The notes below the pieces were generated by a model. That model saw nothing but the letters and a program-made list of their open reading frames with translations, made no database searches and had not been told where the DNA came from. From positions 1 to 64,000 of the forward strand of contig JAOVVO010000198.1 of NCBI GenBank assembly GCA_028564675.1: a stretch of DNA of 64,000 nt. Reading direction: 5' to 3'. A program made the translations under genes and the position numbers. The DNA comes from Onchocerca lupi. Its lineage: Eukaryota; Nematoda; Chromadorea; Rhabditida; Onchocercidae. Below are positions 12,994 through 28,120 of this stretch, piece after piece (the stretch's first letter is position 1; each line of letters starts with the position of its first letter).

Positions 12994-15900
12994 TTTATTA
13001 TTATTATTACTGTTTTTATTATTATCATTATTATTGTTTTTATTATTTTATCAAATATATCACTCATTTCATTTCAAATATGAAATATTAAAAGAAAAAT
13101 GATTAAATTTTAGTCTTCTAGAATTTTAACAAATTAGCTTCAGTGAAAAGATCAATACGAAAATCATTGATCTTTTGTTTCTATCGTTTTAATATCACCA
13201 ACATTTATCTTTCTGATAATTAACAATTGTTGCTATTGATGGCATAAAATTGTTCAAGTTTAAATGATTAAATTTTATTAAATTCATTGAAAAAAATGTA
13301 AATTTGTGAACGATATAATTGAATGTATAAATCGAAAGAGCCCAGATAAATGAACATATATACTTGTATTTGAACTGCAATGATAATAATAAATGCAATA
13401 AGTTGAATGAATTAAAACTTTAGGCTTAATTTATTCGTTGAAAACTTAATTCGATATTTGAATTATTTATTTGAAATCAAAACCTGTTTTAGCGAATTTT
13501 TTTTTTGTTATGCAAAATTTAGTGCAATCATTTATCAAATATGCATGCATTCTATATGATTAAAAATTGTATGCTTTTGCTTTGCTTATAAATTCATCCA
13601 TTAATAATTTACTATTTTGTCAACTTTTTCGCTAACTTTTATTAAAATTTTTTATTTTTATTAATAATTTAATAATTCAAAATTTTTAAGTTAAATTTTT
13701 CTTTAATCTACTGCAAAAATTGATTTTTTCTGTGACATTATTTTAAAATTATAATAAAGAATAAAGCATCAATCAGTTATATTTGCTAAAAATGGCATTA
13801 AAAAATTTATGAATTAAAGGAAAATAAAATCTAAAAAAATGAAAATCAAAATTTATCACAATTTCTCATATGTTGAAAATTTATCATAATTTTTCATATG
13901 CTTTTCTTATTTTATTTTTTCATTTCAGACTTTGGCAACTACAACTGCTTCTTCTAATTCTATTAGTACTAATATTAATATCGATTTTTTCAATGACAAC
14001 ACGATGAATGATAATTATAATACTGATATTTCTGGAGAACAAGAAGTTGGAAAAGTTGAGCGAGCAACAAAACGTCCTCCAATAAAACAACAACGTAATC
14101 GACAACATACGGTTTGAACCTTCCTTTTCCGGTTTTTCACTCCTGAAAAGAATAATAATAGCGAAATTACTGCCAAATAGAATATAAAATTTAAAAAATA
14201 TCTTTTAGATATATTAGCATACAAAACTAATTTATTTTTTACTGATGATTTAATTAGACTATTTCTAATTTGAATTATTTAATTCTCTGACCTTCCATAG
14301 TTTATTTCAAGAATTTCTTAGGTACAGATATACGCCTCATGACCTTTTATGATCACCTTAATCATTCTAAAATCATCCCTAAAATGTCATTATACTGTAT
14401 TTTGTCGATAGATTAAATAAATTTATCAAAATTTAAACTAGTTTATTATCTAAATACTTTATTTTTGTTATTTTTATTTGCAACAATTTTGATTGATTGT
14501 AGTGTAATTGATAACTGTATTATCAATGATCTAATACCATAAAAATGATAAAATATTAGATCATTGATAATACAATTAGCAATATTTATTGTTTAGTTGG
14601 AAAAGAATAGACGACGAAGTGTTCCTGCCAATCTTCGCGATGCTTTTACAGGTAGATTTCTTTGAAACGATTTATTACTGCTTCTTTAAAAAACCGGTTT
14701 ATCATCAGGTTTAGCAAACCTGCGGGCAATTTGACAGATATTAGCAAACATGGCATTTATTTAGTAATTCCGGTTGGCTTTCCTAGATTACAAAAAAAAA
14801 AAAAAAATTCTTGAACAAAAACAATCAGCGTGATTATCGATGTTTTTAATATCAATTTTAAAATTAATTCAACTTTATGGAAGTGATTTTTCATTTTTTT
14901 TCGAAAATTATCGGAATTTTTCAAATAAAAGAATTATCAATAATATATATTATATTTGAAAGAATTATCAATAATATATATTATATTAAAATTATAATCA
15001 TAAAATAATGAAACAATTGCTGATCCATAATTCATATGAAATTATAATCATTATATAGTTATGACAATTGTTTTGCATGAAACTTTTTGATCCACTATGA
15101 AAGGAAATTCCAACTTTTTCAGTTGCAATGGAAAGATTTCAAAGATTTTGATTCAAAATTTAATTTATGCTGATTTTTTTTTTCCAGATGAAATTGTTCG
15201 CGTACTCGAAATCAACGGTGTTTTTCAATATGAAACAGATACAGTAAGCTCTCATTTTGATTATTTTTATTATTAGCAAGCATTTTCCAATTATCGAAGA
15301 TTTTAATTAATTAGGCTTGTGAACAACAAAAAAAATAATGATTCACAAATTATGGATTAGTCAGTAGACATGAATTTGAAAATATATTGTGTTTTTATTG
15401 TTATTTAGTAAATGATGAATACAGAATACAGAAAACCCGATTAGTCATGAAATTCATTTTAGAATATTCTATTTGCATCATTTTTTCTGGAAATTTTTTC
15501 AAAAAATTTCATTTATTTTTTCCAATAATTTTCAAAATTTTAATCATTTCATTTTGATTACATAACAAAAAATCGATGCATACAAATTATTATCAAGCAA
15601 TTTGATGCTTGTTCGTAGGATTAATTTTTTAATTCAAATGATCTTTTTCCAATGATCATTAAATTTTTCCCTTTTTAAGTGTTTCAAAATTTTATTTCTA
15701 AAATTGATGATCAAACTGCGATTATTATATTGATATTTTCATTTGTCACTACATTCTGTATTCAAAATATCGTATAATAATCTTTTCAATCTTTTTGACC
15801 TAAATTCTGAATAATTACAAAATGAATTTGAAATTACCATTTTCGAAAAAAAGAGATCAATTGAAATAAATCAATGAAATAGAAAATTAAATTTTCGAAA

Positions 15901-18900
15901 AATTTTCATTTTAGTAATAAAAATTTTATTCCATTTCTTTAAAATTTTCAAATTTTTGTCTTTTTCTCCAATTTATGCATTTTCCTCTTAATTTAAGCCA
16001 AATCATCTTCAAAGATAAAATCAAAATGGCTAGCAAAATCATTATAAATGTCAAATTATTGATGCAATTTTTCGCATGCATTAAGAAGATGCCAACTAAT
16101 TTACAGTTAATTGCTTCTTTTTTTCTTTATTTCATTTTCATTCTGCCGTGAAATCTTCGGGAAATTGTTGCCATCAGCATTTTAGCAACAATTCAGGCGA
16201 AAAAATTCTTTTTTTCTCCTTTTTATTTCGTTATTTAAGTGAAAAAAAAAACTTTTTTCTTTTTATTTCGTTTTCACTTTTATTTTTTTTTTTTACTTTT
16301 TGTTTAATTTTTTTCGAAATTTTAAATAGTTTCAAATTTTCGAAAGATTTTCCTATCGTCATAATTTCTAATCTAATTCTTCACTTAAATCTTTTAATTT
16401 CGTATCATGAAAATGTTTATTATTTTGGCTACTATTATCATTTTTTTCCAAATGATTTTGAATCATTTTTTAGAAATTAAAAATTTCGATAATTAATTCT
16501 AACTAACTGGTTTAAATTTATGACAACTATTATAATTTCGCACTAATAAACAATGTAAAATAATAAAATTTTATTAGCCGAATAATAGTTTTTATATTAT
16601 CAGCAACGCATATATATAAATATGCTTATTTTCTTTTTTTTTTTTTTTTTGCACAGAAATCATTCTAACTGATAATTATTATCAGGCGAATTATTTTAGA
16701 ATATCAGACTAATAAAATCATTTCAGAGTGATTTATAACTGATAGCAGCTATCATTTGTTAATGATAGTTACAGCTGATTCATTCGCTAACTTTTTCGAA
16801 GGAAAAATTTAGATTTCATCCTTAATGCTACTGATTTAATTGTCCAATTAGATTTTAAGGCCATTACTTTAATTAGTTTGAATTGATCACTTTGAAATAC
16901 AAACAAAAAATCCACATCTTCGTTCGAATTAAAAACTTAAAAAATCTTATAAATTTCATATTTTATGGTGAATTGTTGATGCACATAATGATTACAAATA
17001 ACGACAGAAAAAAAGGACTAAAAATTGAACAATTAAATGGAAAGGAAAGGCAATATGTGCTTTTAAAACTTGTCCCGTCTTTGTCGAACTTCAAAAACTT
17101 GTTTTTTGAAATCTTCATGATAATTTCGGACATATCGACACATCCGCATATACAATTTAATTGCTTCTCTATAGCACATTTATGCATCAAACTAGATAAG
17201 GAGCATTTCCTTTTTCTTTTTTAATGCATTCAATTGAAATTCACTTTATTATTTAAATTTCATTTAAATAATTCAATTTCATCTTTATAATTTTGCAATT
17301 GAATGTAGAAGTTTTCCATTAAAGAAATTTAAAATAATTACATTATTTTTTGCTTCGTTTCTCCAGTGTTTATATTCGATAATAAAGCAATATTTCATAT
17401 ATTTCCTCATGAAGACTGTTTATACTACCGTAGCTCCTTTACTTGTTACTGTAGCTCTTTTGTACTTAATACTATTGTAACTTATCAATTACAGTAACCC
17501 TTCTCTTATTTCTTAACAAATAGAAAAATACAAGGATTGTTGCTGAGTACTGTATTCCTTACTCTGATTTCTAAATTGAATGAATCTATTCTAAATTTAG
17601 CTGCAATAGTTCCGCATGCATTATGATAATATTAAAAAATTTGATGATAAAAAAATATTTTCATGTATTTCTAATTGCTTTTTTTTCTTTTTCTAAGTTA
17701 ATTTATGAAAAATTAAAAACATTTTTGAATTTTTCCGTAAAAAATGTAAAAAAGTTTGAAAATAAAAGGAAAAATTGTCAAATATAAAAAAATCTACTAC
17801 TAAATAATTTATTGCGTTATTTATATTGCGATAATTTTAAAGTGATTTTAAATATCATCCGAAATGAAAAAAATATTAAAAAGAAACATTAAAAAATGTA
17901 TTAATTTATCAATATATATTTGGGTAAATCGAAATGTTAGCAATTATACTGACACTTAAAAAATACTAGGCATTACTTAGGGCTAATTTTAAACTCAAAA
18001 TTAATTAATAATTCAAACCTGAATACAGTTAGCATCTAATATTTGTTTACTCAAGAAGCAAAAAATAATTGCTATCAATATTTATCAGAAAAAGTCTTGA
18101 TTTTTTCAAAAATTATCACTGAAAATTGTAAATAAAACTTATCATCTCATTTACTATTTTGAAGCAGTAATTATGATGATTTTTAGAAACATAATTCCCG
18201 AATTCTGATCAAACCTAATTAAAATAACTCCAATGATATAATTGACTTGACTTAACAAAAATATATTGCGTAAAATTGCACGGAGTAAATTCTTGGAAAT
18301 CTAATCCCAAAAAGTCTTACCTTAGATGAATTAATCAGGATAAGATAATCCAGTTGTACTAGAATCAGCTATTATCACTTTAGGAGATTCAGATTCTCCT
18401 TGTTCTATCGCATGGAAGCATAAAAGTTTTATCGCAATTTTATTGAAATTTTATCGGCTGATCATTGATCAATTGATCGTTATAAAGCAAATTATAGTTT
18501 ATTAAAAACAAAAGATTGAATTATAGACGATAAATCTAACTTTACTTTGAAAATAATTTACGAAAAAATTGTTTAAAATTTTAAATTTCACTTAAATTTT
18601 CAAAATTTTATTATTATATTGATACTATATTTACTCCAACAATCAATCTACTTTTTTTTTTTTTTTTTTTTTTTTGTAAACAATCCCTTAAATAGCAATT
18701 TAATTTGTCATCAGATAACAACGTGAACAAAGGATTAACTATGGAAAGCTGCAAAAATGACTTAAAAAATAGTCTACGAATCTCATTTCGATATTTCAAT
18801 TTGATGCAGATCATCTTTTAATAAATTATGAATTATTAAAAATTAATCAATCCATTTGTTTCGTTTATTAACATATTTTTCATTTATTTCTTATTTATTT

Positions 18901-21900
18901 TTTGGCATTAAGTTTTAAAATTTAAAGCGGTTAGTAAAATTGATATCCAGAATGCCAAGTTTTACGAATTTCGAATTTAGTATTTAAAAATTTGCAAATA
19001 ATTTGTTTGCCAAAATTTGCAAACATGATCATCTCGTAAGTTGAAAGTCCAAAAATAAACAAATCTTTGGAAGTTGTCATTCAACTCTGCTGATAATTTG
19101 TCAAATTCACTATTATCGGAATGTCACAATTGTTCATTTTAAATGCATGACAATTTTTCGCTTTAAATTTCAAATGAACGATCAAATTTAACAATTTTGA
19201 GAGGAACTATTTTGATGGATAATTTCAATTGCTGTAATTTTAGATTGAAATTTTTACATTTGCAAATGTTAGTCGATGATAAAGAAACTTGAAAACTAAT
19301 ATCAGTTACTGATAATTAAGTTACTATAAATATATGATAGTATGAATCAATAATGCGTGTTATCATTAAAGTTGATTAAACTGCATTATTTATCAATAAA
19401 ATTATCCATTTTGAAGAAAAATTTTCGTTGTTTGCTCCAATCGTTCTTTGTAAATCGCTAAGTTCTTAGAATGATTATTGTTGTTTGTAAATTTATAATA
19501 AGGATGAAAAATAAAAAATATCGCATTGACTTTTATGGAAAAATTATGAATACTAATTTTTTTGAAAATTTAATGAAATTTACCAGAAATCGGTCACGAT
19601 GAATGTTAAATTTCAATTAATTTATTCTTTTAAATTCAATAAATTTGAAACATTTTATTTCCAATCATTTCTTTATTCTTCGCAATTTTTATCCTGTTCT
19701 AATGCAGAAAAAAAAATTAATTTTCAATGGAATTTAACCGCTATTCAAATCACGATGGCATAAGAATTAATTTTATAAAAATTACTTCTTCATTTATTAC
19801 AAGTTTGTTTATTTTGCACTATGTTAAATTCGCTGCAAAGATTTCTTTTTTTTTTTTGCATTTTGAAATGAAAAGTTTTTGTTTCTTTTCATAAATAAAA
19901 AGAGAAAATGAAACTCTGAATTTAGGGAATAATTTTGAAAATCGAAAATTTAAAGGATTACATTTTCATCTAAACGAGCATCTTCCAAATCCCATCTGAT
20001 TTCTCCTCATCATTAATCCAGAAAGAAAAGAAGATGATCTGCTCTTAGTTCAAATTGAAATTAAAATTTTAAAACTTGAAATTTTGGCCAACTAAAAGAT
20101 TTTATTTATCTTTATAATCTTACTTAGAAGTATATCGTACTTTTTATTTTCAATCTTAGGTTAATTAAATTTTTTTATAATATTCGAAAGGTTTCGTATT
20201 TAACTTCGTTTTTTTTTTTTTTTTTTTACTTGGAGAAAATCAATAATTTATATCCATTCATTATTCATTATTAAGCATACTACTGGTTTATTATTATTTC
20301 AGTTTTTTAATTGAATTATTGAATAATAATATATCAATTAATTTTTTGCAAATATAAATTCAGTAAAGGTCAACTAAAATATATTTGGGATCAATTCAAA
20401 ATGAGTAATATGGCGAAAAATATTATTTTAATAGTATATTGATGATTCGGCAGAATCATCTCTCCCATTAATTTTGCCCGTAATAATTGTAAAACATTTT
20501 TTATTTTTTCGTAATTCCGGTAATCGAGTTATTAAAAAAAACTTGCATATATTTCAGATCAAAAAAATTCATTTTTTTTTTCACTATCAATCAATTTAAT
20601 TACACCATTTAAGCTACTTAATTCCAAAATTATGCATTAATTATTAACCGGTTTTTCGAAAAATCATTAAGCATCGAAATTATTTTCATTACTTATTCAC
20701 TAAAAGAGATTTATTGATGCTAGGATAACTGGAGAAATTCATTCGTTTTCATAATTCATTTCTTTGAAAAGTTTCTAAGTTAAATTTAATCTATTTTTAG
20801 CAACTTAATTAAAATAAAATGACATAAAAAAATTGAAAAATGATTTATAATTAAAAATCGAAATATAATTGCAAAGCGCAATAATTATAGTGATAGATAT
20901 TGAAATTATACCATTTTTTTCTCGGCATGATGATTGCCAGAGAGAAATCTTTAATAGTTTAATTATTAAATTGCTTATGATAAATTCTTTTACTGAAGAA
21001 AAATTGAATTAAAATATTGATGAACTGAATAAGATTTCGAAATTCTAACATATTTGATGGTTCAAGTTTTTGATATTGTTTTCACAATATTGAAAAATAT
21101 TAATTAGTAAAACGATGTATGACTAAGCCTAAGCAGTAATTTTGATAATTTTCTTTACAACTTGTTTTATTTTCAGATATTTTCATTTCAAATATTTCTT
21201 CTTTTTTTTTTTTTAACTTAAAATTACATGAATGAAATAAAATCTTCAACAATAAAATTGGGTCATCAAACTTATATTACAGTTTCAGCAGAAAATAAAT
21301 AAATATTACATTTCTCATTTTTGGAAAAGAGAAAAACGAAAAGAGAAGACGAAAATATTTAGAAATGAACAAATTTAAAAGTAAAAAAAATGAAAAAATT
21401 ATGTCATCTGTTCAGAATTTTTCTGTCAAAAAAGAGAAAAAGAAGCCAAATTATATTTTCATGTGATAGAAATAAAAAATAATAAAATAAAATTAGTAAT
21501 TCATATCAAGCAGAAAATTGGAATTGAAAAAAAAAAGGCCTATCATGCTGAATTGAAAGACGATGATAATATGGAATTGAAGCACACAAAAATATAATTT
21601 TTATCCATTCAATTTAAAATTGTTATTCTCAATATAAATTAATAATTTTGCTGCGACATAGCTGAAATTGAATGCCTGTTTAATGATGCAGAAATTTTTG
21701 GTGTATTCAATTATTATTAATCATTTCTTGCATTATGAGATATATTTTTAAAAGAAGTTATGCAGAATTTCAAATTCTTTTAATTAATTCAATACTTATT
21801 CTATTTTTAATTTCAGGATACTGGTATACGGCGACCAATAGTACGTGAACAAAGTATCAATCGACCGGAATCGGTTATTCAACTTGCACGAAAATTTGCT

Positions 21901-24900
21901 GAAGCAAGCGCTGTTCAGGTAAATTTTCTTACTTTCAACATTTTTTTTTTTTATCAAAATTTCAAATAAACTAAAAATAATCAATAATTTGAAAAAATAA
22001 AGAAGTTCGTTATTATATTGTTGGAAATCGTACTGTATAATTTTTATCACTTGAAATTAAAAAAATACTAAATAACTGAAATTCGAAATATCCTACAAAA
22101 TATCGCTCCCTATGCGTTCATTAGATTTTCATTTTTTCATGTTAATTAGTTATTTAATAAAACAGATGAAAGTTTTTTTTCACATTACTTCTTTTTTTTT
22201 TTACTTTTAGGAATCAATTTATTAATTTCGAAGAAGAAAACCCTTTTAAACTAACATTTTTGTTTGCATTATATTCTTTCCTATGAAAACCTGTCATTCA
22301 CATATTAGTTATGCGAGAAAATAGATTTTTCTTCTTTCTGTAAGTAAATAGAACTTTTCAAATTTTATATTGTATTTATTCACCATCATTTTCTTCTTGT
22401 ACAACATAAAGAATTATTCAATCAATTTTTGAATTAAATATTTCACGTTTGAATTTTTTATTACAACAATTAAAAAATAATCTTTTCATTTTTCCTCCAT
22501 TACATCAAGTAGTTTTCTGTTAGAATTTTTAAATTTATTTTTTATTTTATTAAAATAAATACGAAATTTCATTCGACCAATTGATTCAACATAATGTTGT
22601 TCGTGAGCAACTTTTTTCTTCCATCTACCACATATAAAAAGATGGAGTTTCTCCGTTTCATAACGAATCTTTTCATTTCTTTTTTCCATTCAATTAGGCC
22701 AAAATTTGAAATAAATTATTATTTAATGGTGCTATAACGGAGCACTAATCAAATTCTTCGTAATTGCGGCCAACTGATTTTAGTGACCGAAATTGAGAAA
22801 TGCCCTTTACCTCAAAATTTTGTCTGAAAAAAAAAACGAAAAAAACAAGAAAATTGAATGTTATTTTGATGTCATGAAGTCGAACTTCAGTACTTTTGTA
22901 ATAATTTTTAGCATAAAAGCAAAAAACCTTGTCGTAATAACTTTTGGTTAACAATTAGTTAACGATGACAGTTTATCTTTTTCGAAAAAAAGGAATTAAA
23001 TCTCCGAATAAACATTTTTCCGAAATAATATTTCGTTTCTCAATTATATCTGACTTATTAGAATCATATTTAATTTCAGTTTGACGAATTATTTTGAGTA
23101 AAAATGTCAGTAATGTAATCTAAACCTTCTTTAATTTAATTTGTTCAAAAAAATTCGCCTAATTTTACTTTGATGAACTATTTCAAGTATCATTATCAGT
23201 AGTGTGATCTAAGCTTTTTTTAAAATTTAACGACTTTAAAAAACTGCCTTAATAATAGGTTACCAAACTTACTAAAAAAAGTTACTAGAAAGTTACCAAA
23301 TTTTAAATATTCTTTTTCATTAATAGTTCATCTAACATTTCTAAGTTAACATATTAAATATTTGCTTCAGCCGAGGAGGAAAAAAGTGAAAATTAGATAT
23401 AATTCTTAATAGGCCATTACTTATCTTTTATTAAAAAAAACTTTGCAAATTTTCGATCGATCGGCAAATTGATCAAATATGCTCAGACCATCTATAACTT
23501 CATTTTATTCGTTTATGAAAATAATTATTTATAGTATTTTTGAATTTCCGAAGAAAAATAGTGAAAAAAATGTATAAATACAAGAATATTAAATCTGATT
23601 CTATCGTTGATTTATCAAATTCTCTCGAAAAAATAGATTTCAAGAAAGTTTGATTACTTAATTTTTTTTCTTTCCGAATTAGAAATCCAAAATTTCGCCA
23701 ATATTTAATTTTTATGCAAATTCAAAGTGAGCGAAACTTTTTTTTCTTTATTTTTAACTTTTTCTTTGCATCCAGGACAAACGAATTTACAAAAAAAATC
23801 AAAAATTATTGGCAAACGGACAAAATTTAACAGCAACAGCAGCTGCAACCACGTATTCATCTGACGGAGCAAATAGTCCAATTCAAAAAGGTAATAAATG
23901 AAACTTTTCGTAAAATTTGTCATAATTTGAAGTTTATAAAGTCAAAAATTAGGATATGAAAGAATAAAAATTTTAAGCATTTTGTATTTATGACAGAAGC
24001 GAATTCGTAATCGACAACAATAATTTGGAAAATTTTTGATTTTATTAAAAAATAAATTATAATTTATTCAAGTAAATTTTTCTAGTAAGTAAGTTATTCC
24101 TAATAAGTTTTTCCTAATAAATCGATGCACTTTTTTTTTGTTTTTTTCATTCTGGAATTTCAAAGAACGACTTTCATTACTGTTTTTCTTTTCGCAACAA
24201 ATTTTTAACCCAGTTCTAACCGTAATAATTCATCGGAACCCTTTTAAATCTTAAAGCAAAATTGAGTGCATTGTTAAATTCGAATACTTTTTTGGTGAAA
24301 TCTTCAAAAAGTACAAAATACATCGTACAGAAAAAAACGAAATAATTGTTACTGCTTATCTAGTAAATATTTCGATTCCTTTTCGTGAAATTTAATAATA
24401 AAGTATGGGCAAAGTTTCAAACTATTTAATTAGTATAAAGGAATATTATCAGTAAAGTTTTAAAAAAGTTGTCTTAAAATTAGTCCTTTTTTTCAAATCA
24501 TGTGAATTGCACTATAAATCTAAAAAATTCAGAAAGTTTAAACTATATTATTAATATAATTGACTTCATTAGGCTAATTTTAGGATAACTTCCATTAAAC
24601 TATTTCAGGAATGATAATAAATAGTTTCCTGTATAAGTTGCCCCTAATAAGAGATCTATTATTTCTAAATTAAACTGATTAAATGATCAATTAATCCATG
24701 ATAATATCACTTTATAATCAATTAAATTAGAACTGATTACCAAATTTCTTTCTAAATCTTATTTAATATTCTATAATAAAAGTAGCAAAATTTACTGGAA
24801 TCTAAGAATATCATCTAGATTGAGCCATCATATTTTTATTTCGTTTTTTTAAGACATTGATTGTTATCATCGATCTCTTCTGCTCGATACCTTTAACAAG

Positions 24901-27307
24901 AAACCAGGCGGAATTGCTTGCTTGTGTAAGTTTCACTATGATTCATATATAACGAATAATAATTGATTTCATAAGTTTTATTTCATCATTTTTGTGTTTC
25001 CGAAATTTTATCATTTCTTATCAATCAATAATTGCCAACTTTAACTGAATTCCTATATTAGTTTAAAACAATACTCATCGACTCAAATTATATGTACATT
25101 AATTTAAATTAATACATAAATATCTCAAATAATATCCCTCAATATATATTCCAATTCAAATCAATATATATCAATTCAAATATCGTGCAAATTTTGTAAC
25201 GAAATTGCTTAAAAAAAAAAAAAAAATGATGTTTAACAATGCTATTTATCACACTAATGCTTTAATTAAATTTAAAATTGATTTATTTCTTACTAATACT
25301 TTAGTTAAATTCAAAATTAATTACAAGTAAAGAAAGAAATGTTTCGGTAATTTTTATTCTTTGTTTTTCTTTGTAATTTACTTTGTTTTTATTTTTATAT
25401 TTTAAAATTTTACTGAATCATCTGAATAATTGCATTATCGGAATTGCAAAGGCAAATTTGAAATAAGTTTTAAAAAAACAACAAATATTGGGAAAATGGA
25501 GAAAAAAATCAAGACATGCTTTGGCTAAAATGATTCAAATCATCTTATTACTAAATTTATAAAAAAATAATCATTAGACCATATCATGTTGAATTTCGAG
25601 ATAATGAAAGATGGATAAACTGTTGCCTAATTAGCAGTAGATTAATTAATTTGGGATTAACAATGATTTGTACAATATTTTGCTCAGAAAATTTCAGAAA
25701 CTGTAAGGATTGTTCAGCAAAAATTGAAGACATAGCAAAACTGAAGAGATTTTTTAGAGCATAAACTAGTTTTAAAACTCTATTTGTCAATCTAATCATT
25801 TACTTACAGTTTATTACATATCTTTCTTCATTTTTTCTTTTTTCAAAATTAACTAAAATTAAGTTTGAATGAATTTTTTGTTCAAAAAAATTTGAATTTA
25901 CTTTAGGCAATTGTTTATTGTAGATTTCAAAGCATGGATGTCCTTAATGAAATTTTATTTTTCAAAAAAATGATCGATATTTTCGGGTCAAATTCGGTTT
26001 ATTTAGTTCATTTGAAGCTTTCGGTGCTATCTTTTTTCTACGCTTCTAATGCGACATGCATCGATCAAATTTCAATGATAAAAATCATCGATTTCAAAAT
26101 TCAGCTGTCCTGATTTTCTTGCACCTATTTTTTTTCAAAAGTTTCCCTCATTTTTTCTTCCTTTTTTTAATTTTATTATTCCAAATGATCAATTGATTTT
26201 TTTTTCAGACAATCATATTATCATATAATTTTTATTCAATCATATGATTTTCAGAAAAACTCTTCAAGTACAAAAAATAAAATTTGAGAAATAAAGAAAA
26301 AAATTAATTAAGAATAATTTTTTGCTATTTATATATGAAATGTCTTCAAATCAAAATAGCCAATCTTTTTTTTTTATTTCCTTTTTTTTCATTTTATTAG
26401 AATTAAACAAATTGCTATTTTTCCCATCTATTTTATCAATTTTTGCTTCTTTTTCTAAGGATGAAAATAAAAATTAATTTGATTTCAGCTTTTCCTTCAA
26501 AAAATTTTGTTTTCCAATTGCGCATTATCGACATTCACTGTTACTGTTATTGTTGTTTTTATTTGCTCTGATTGAACTTTAGTTCAAACTTCGATCTTAA
26601 CATTTACCCTCCAATTCTATCCTTCCCTTCCTTTCCACCTTATCATCATATCTTCTGATCTAAACTTATCATTAATCATAATCTACGAATTTGAACAGCT
26701 GTTCATTTTATCATCCAACCTTTGCATCACACAGCATTCGTGTTCTATTCCTTTGCTTGCATCAGACTATTCATTAGCCTATATCAACTTTTTCACATAT
26801 TTTCTTTCAAAACAAAACTTTAATTTAAACTTGAAACTTTAAGAAATTTATAATTAAGAATTCAATTAAAGCAATGTTTGGAAATTATTCGCTATAATTT
26901 TTAAAATATTCACTTTATTTAGTATCAAATTTAGTATTAAAATTCGTCAGTAATTTCTTTCTTTTTTTTTTTTTTTTTTTTTTGATTGATATCTGCTTTA
27001 TTTTCTATTGCGACAACATTCGATCAAATAAGCCAAAATATTGAAATTTTAATAATGTTTGAACAAAGATTTTCAGATATATTATTTCACAAATTACTTA
27101 TGCAAATAAAACAATTATGCAGCAGTAATTTGTTATTTTCAACATTTAATTTGTACTTATTTTTAAAAAAAAAAATTAATTTGTTTTCAAAGAATTAATG
27201 ATGTGAACGAAAAAGAATTTTGTTATTATTAAGTATAATAGCAGTAATAGTAGTAGGATTATTTTTGAGCACATTTTCTTTGTTTATTAGTTTTTTAAAA
27301 GCTTTTC

Positions 27308-27371
<64 letters not shown>

Positions 27372-28089
27372 GTTATTATTGTCTTTATTTTTAAACATTA
27401 TTGTTACAATCATATCATATTATTTATATTTGATAAAAAGTAATTTCAATCATAAAATTTTTTCAATTATAAAATTTTCGACTCGTTTTTCTTTTTTTTT
27501 TTTACACATTTTGATCAATAATTTGATTTATATAGCGATGAACAAAAAATTTTAAACGTTAGTATTGAAGGCTTTTGTATGAAATTTTTGAATCAAATAT
27601 TTTATTGATTAAATTCAAATTTATATGATAGTGAAAATTAATAACCATACTAAGATAATTGATGGAAATGTATTAAGCGGAATTCAAAACGGTGGATGTA
27701 AAAATGTAATCAATGATTGAATATATTTTCAAGATTATAAGAAACCGAAAATACGAAAAACTTATGTTCTTAACAAATGAAAACATATATAATTAATGAA
27801 GAGAACTGATAGTAAATAATCATGTAAAGTGACTACTTGATCGATTATTAAGAAAATCGTAAAAATTAGGAAATAAAGGAATTGATTAATTCACAAAATC
27901 AATAAATTTAGTGTAATTATATGAAAATATGTTATCAATTCCTGCTTAATTAGAATTCATTGAAAGCACTTCCTCATCATTGCAATGATAAACTGCTAAG
28001 CTAAGGGTTATTGTAATAATTAGTAATTGAGAAAGGAGAATAGCATTGTAAAGATTATATTACTGATAACGAAATTCGATCATCGTCGA

Positions 28090-28120
<31 letters not shown>

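Noticed and set aside
12879..13102. Overlapping Ile-rich and Leu/Ser-rich frames on both strands
   Set aside because: They are produced by the (TTA)n microsatellite in intron 2. The first codons coincide with true exon 2 in a different frame.
27195..27555. Poly-Asn and poly-Leu frames in intron 8
   Set aside because: Artefacts of the (TTA)n repeat; not genes.
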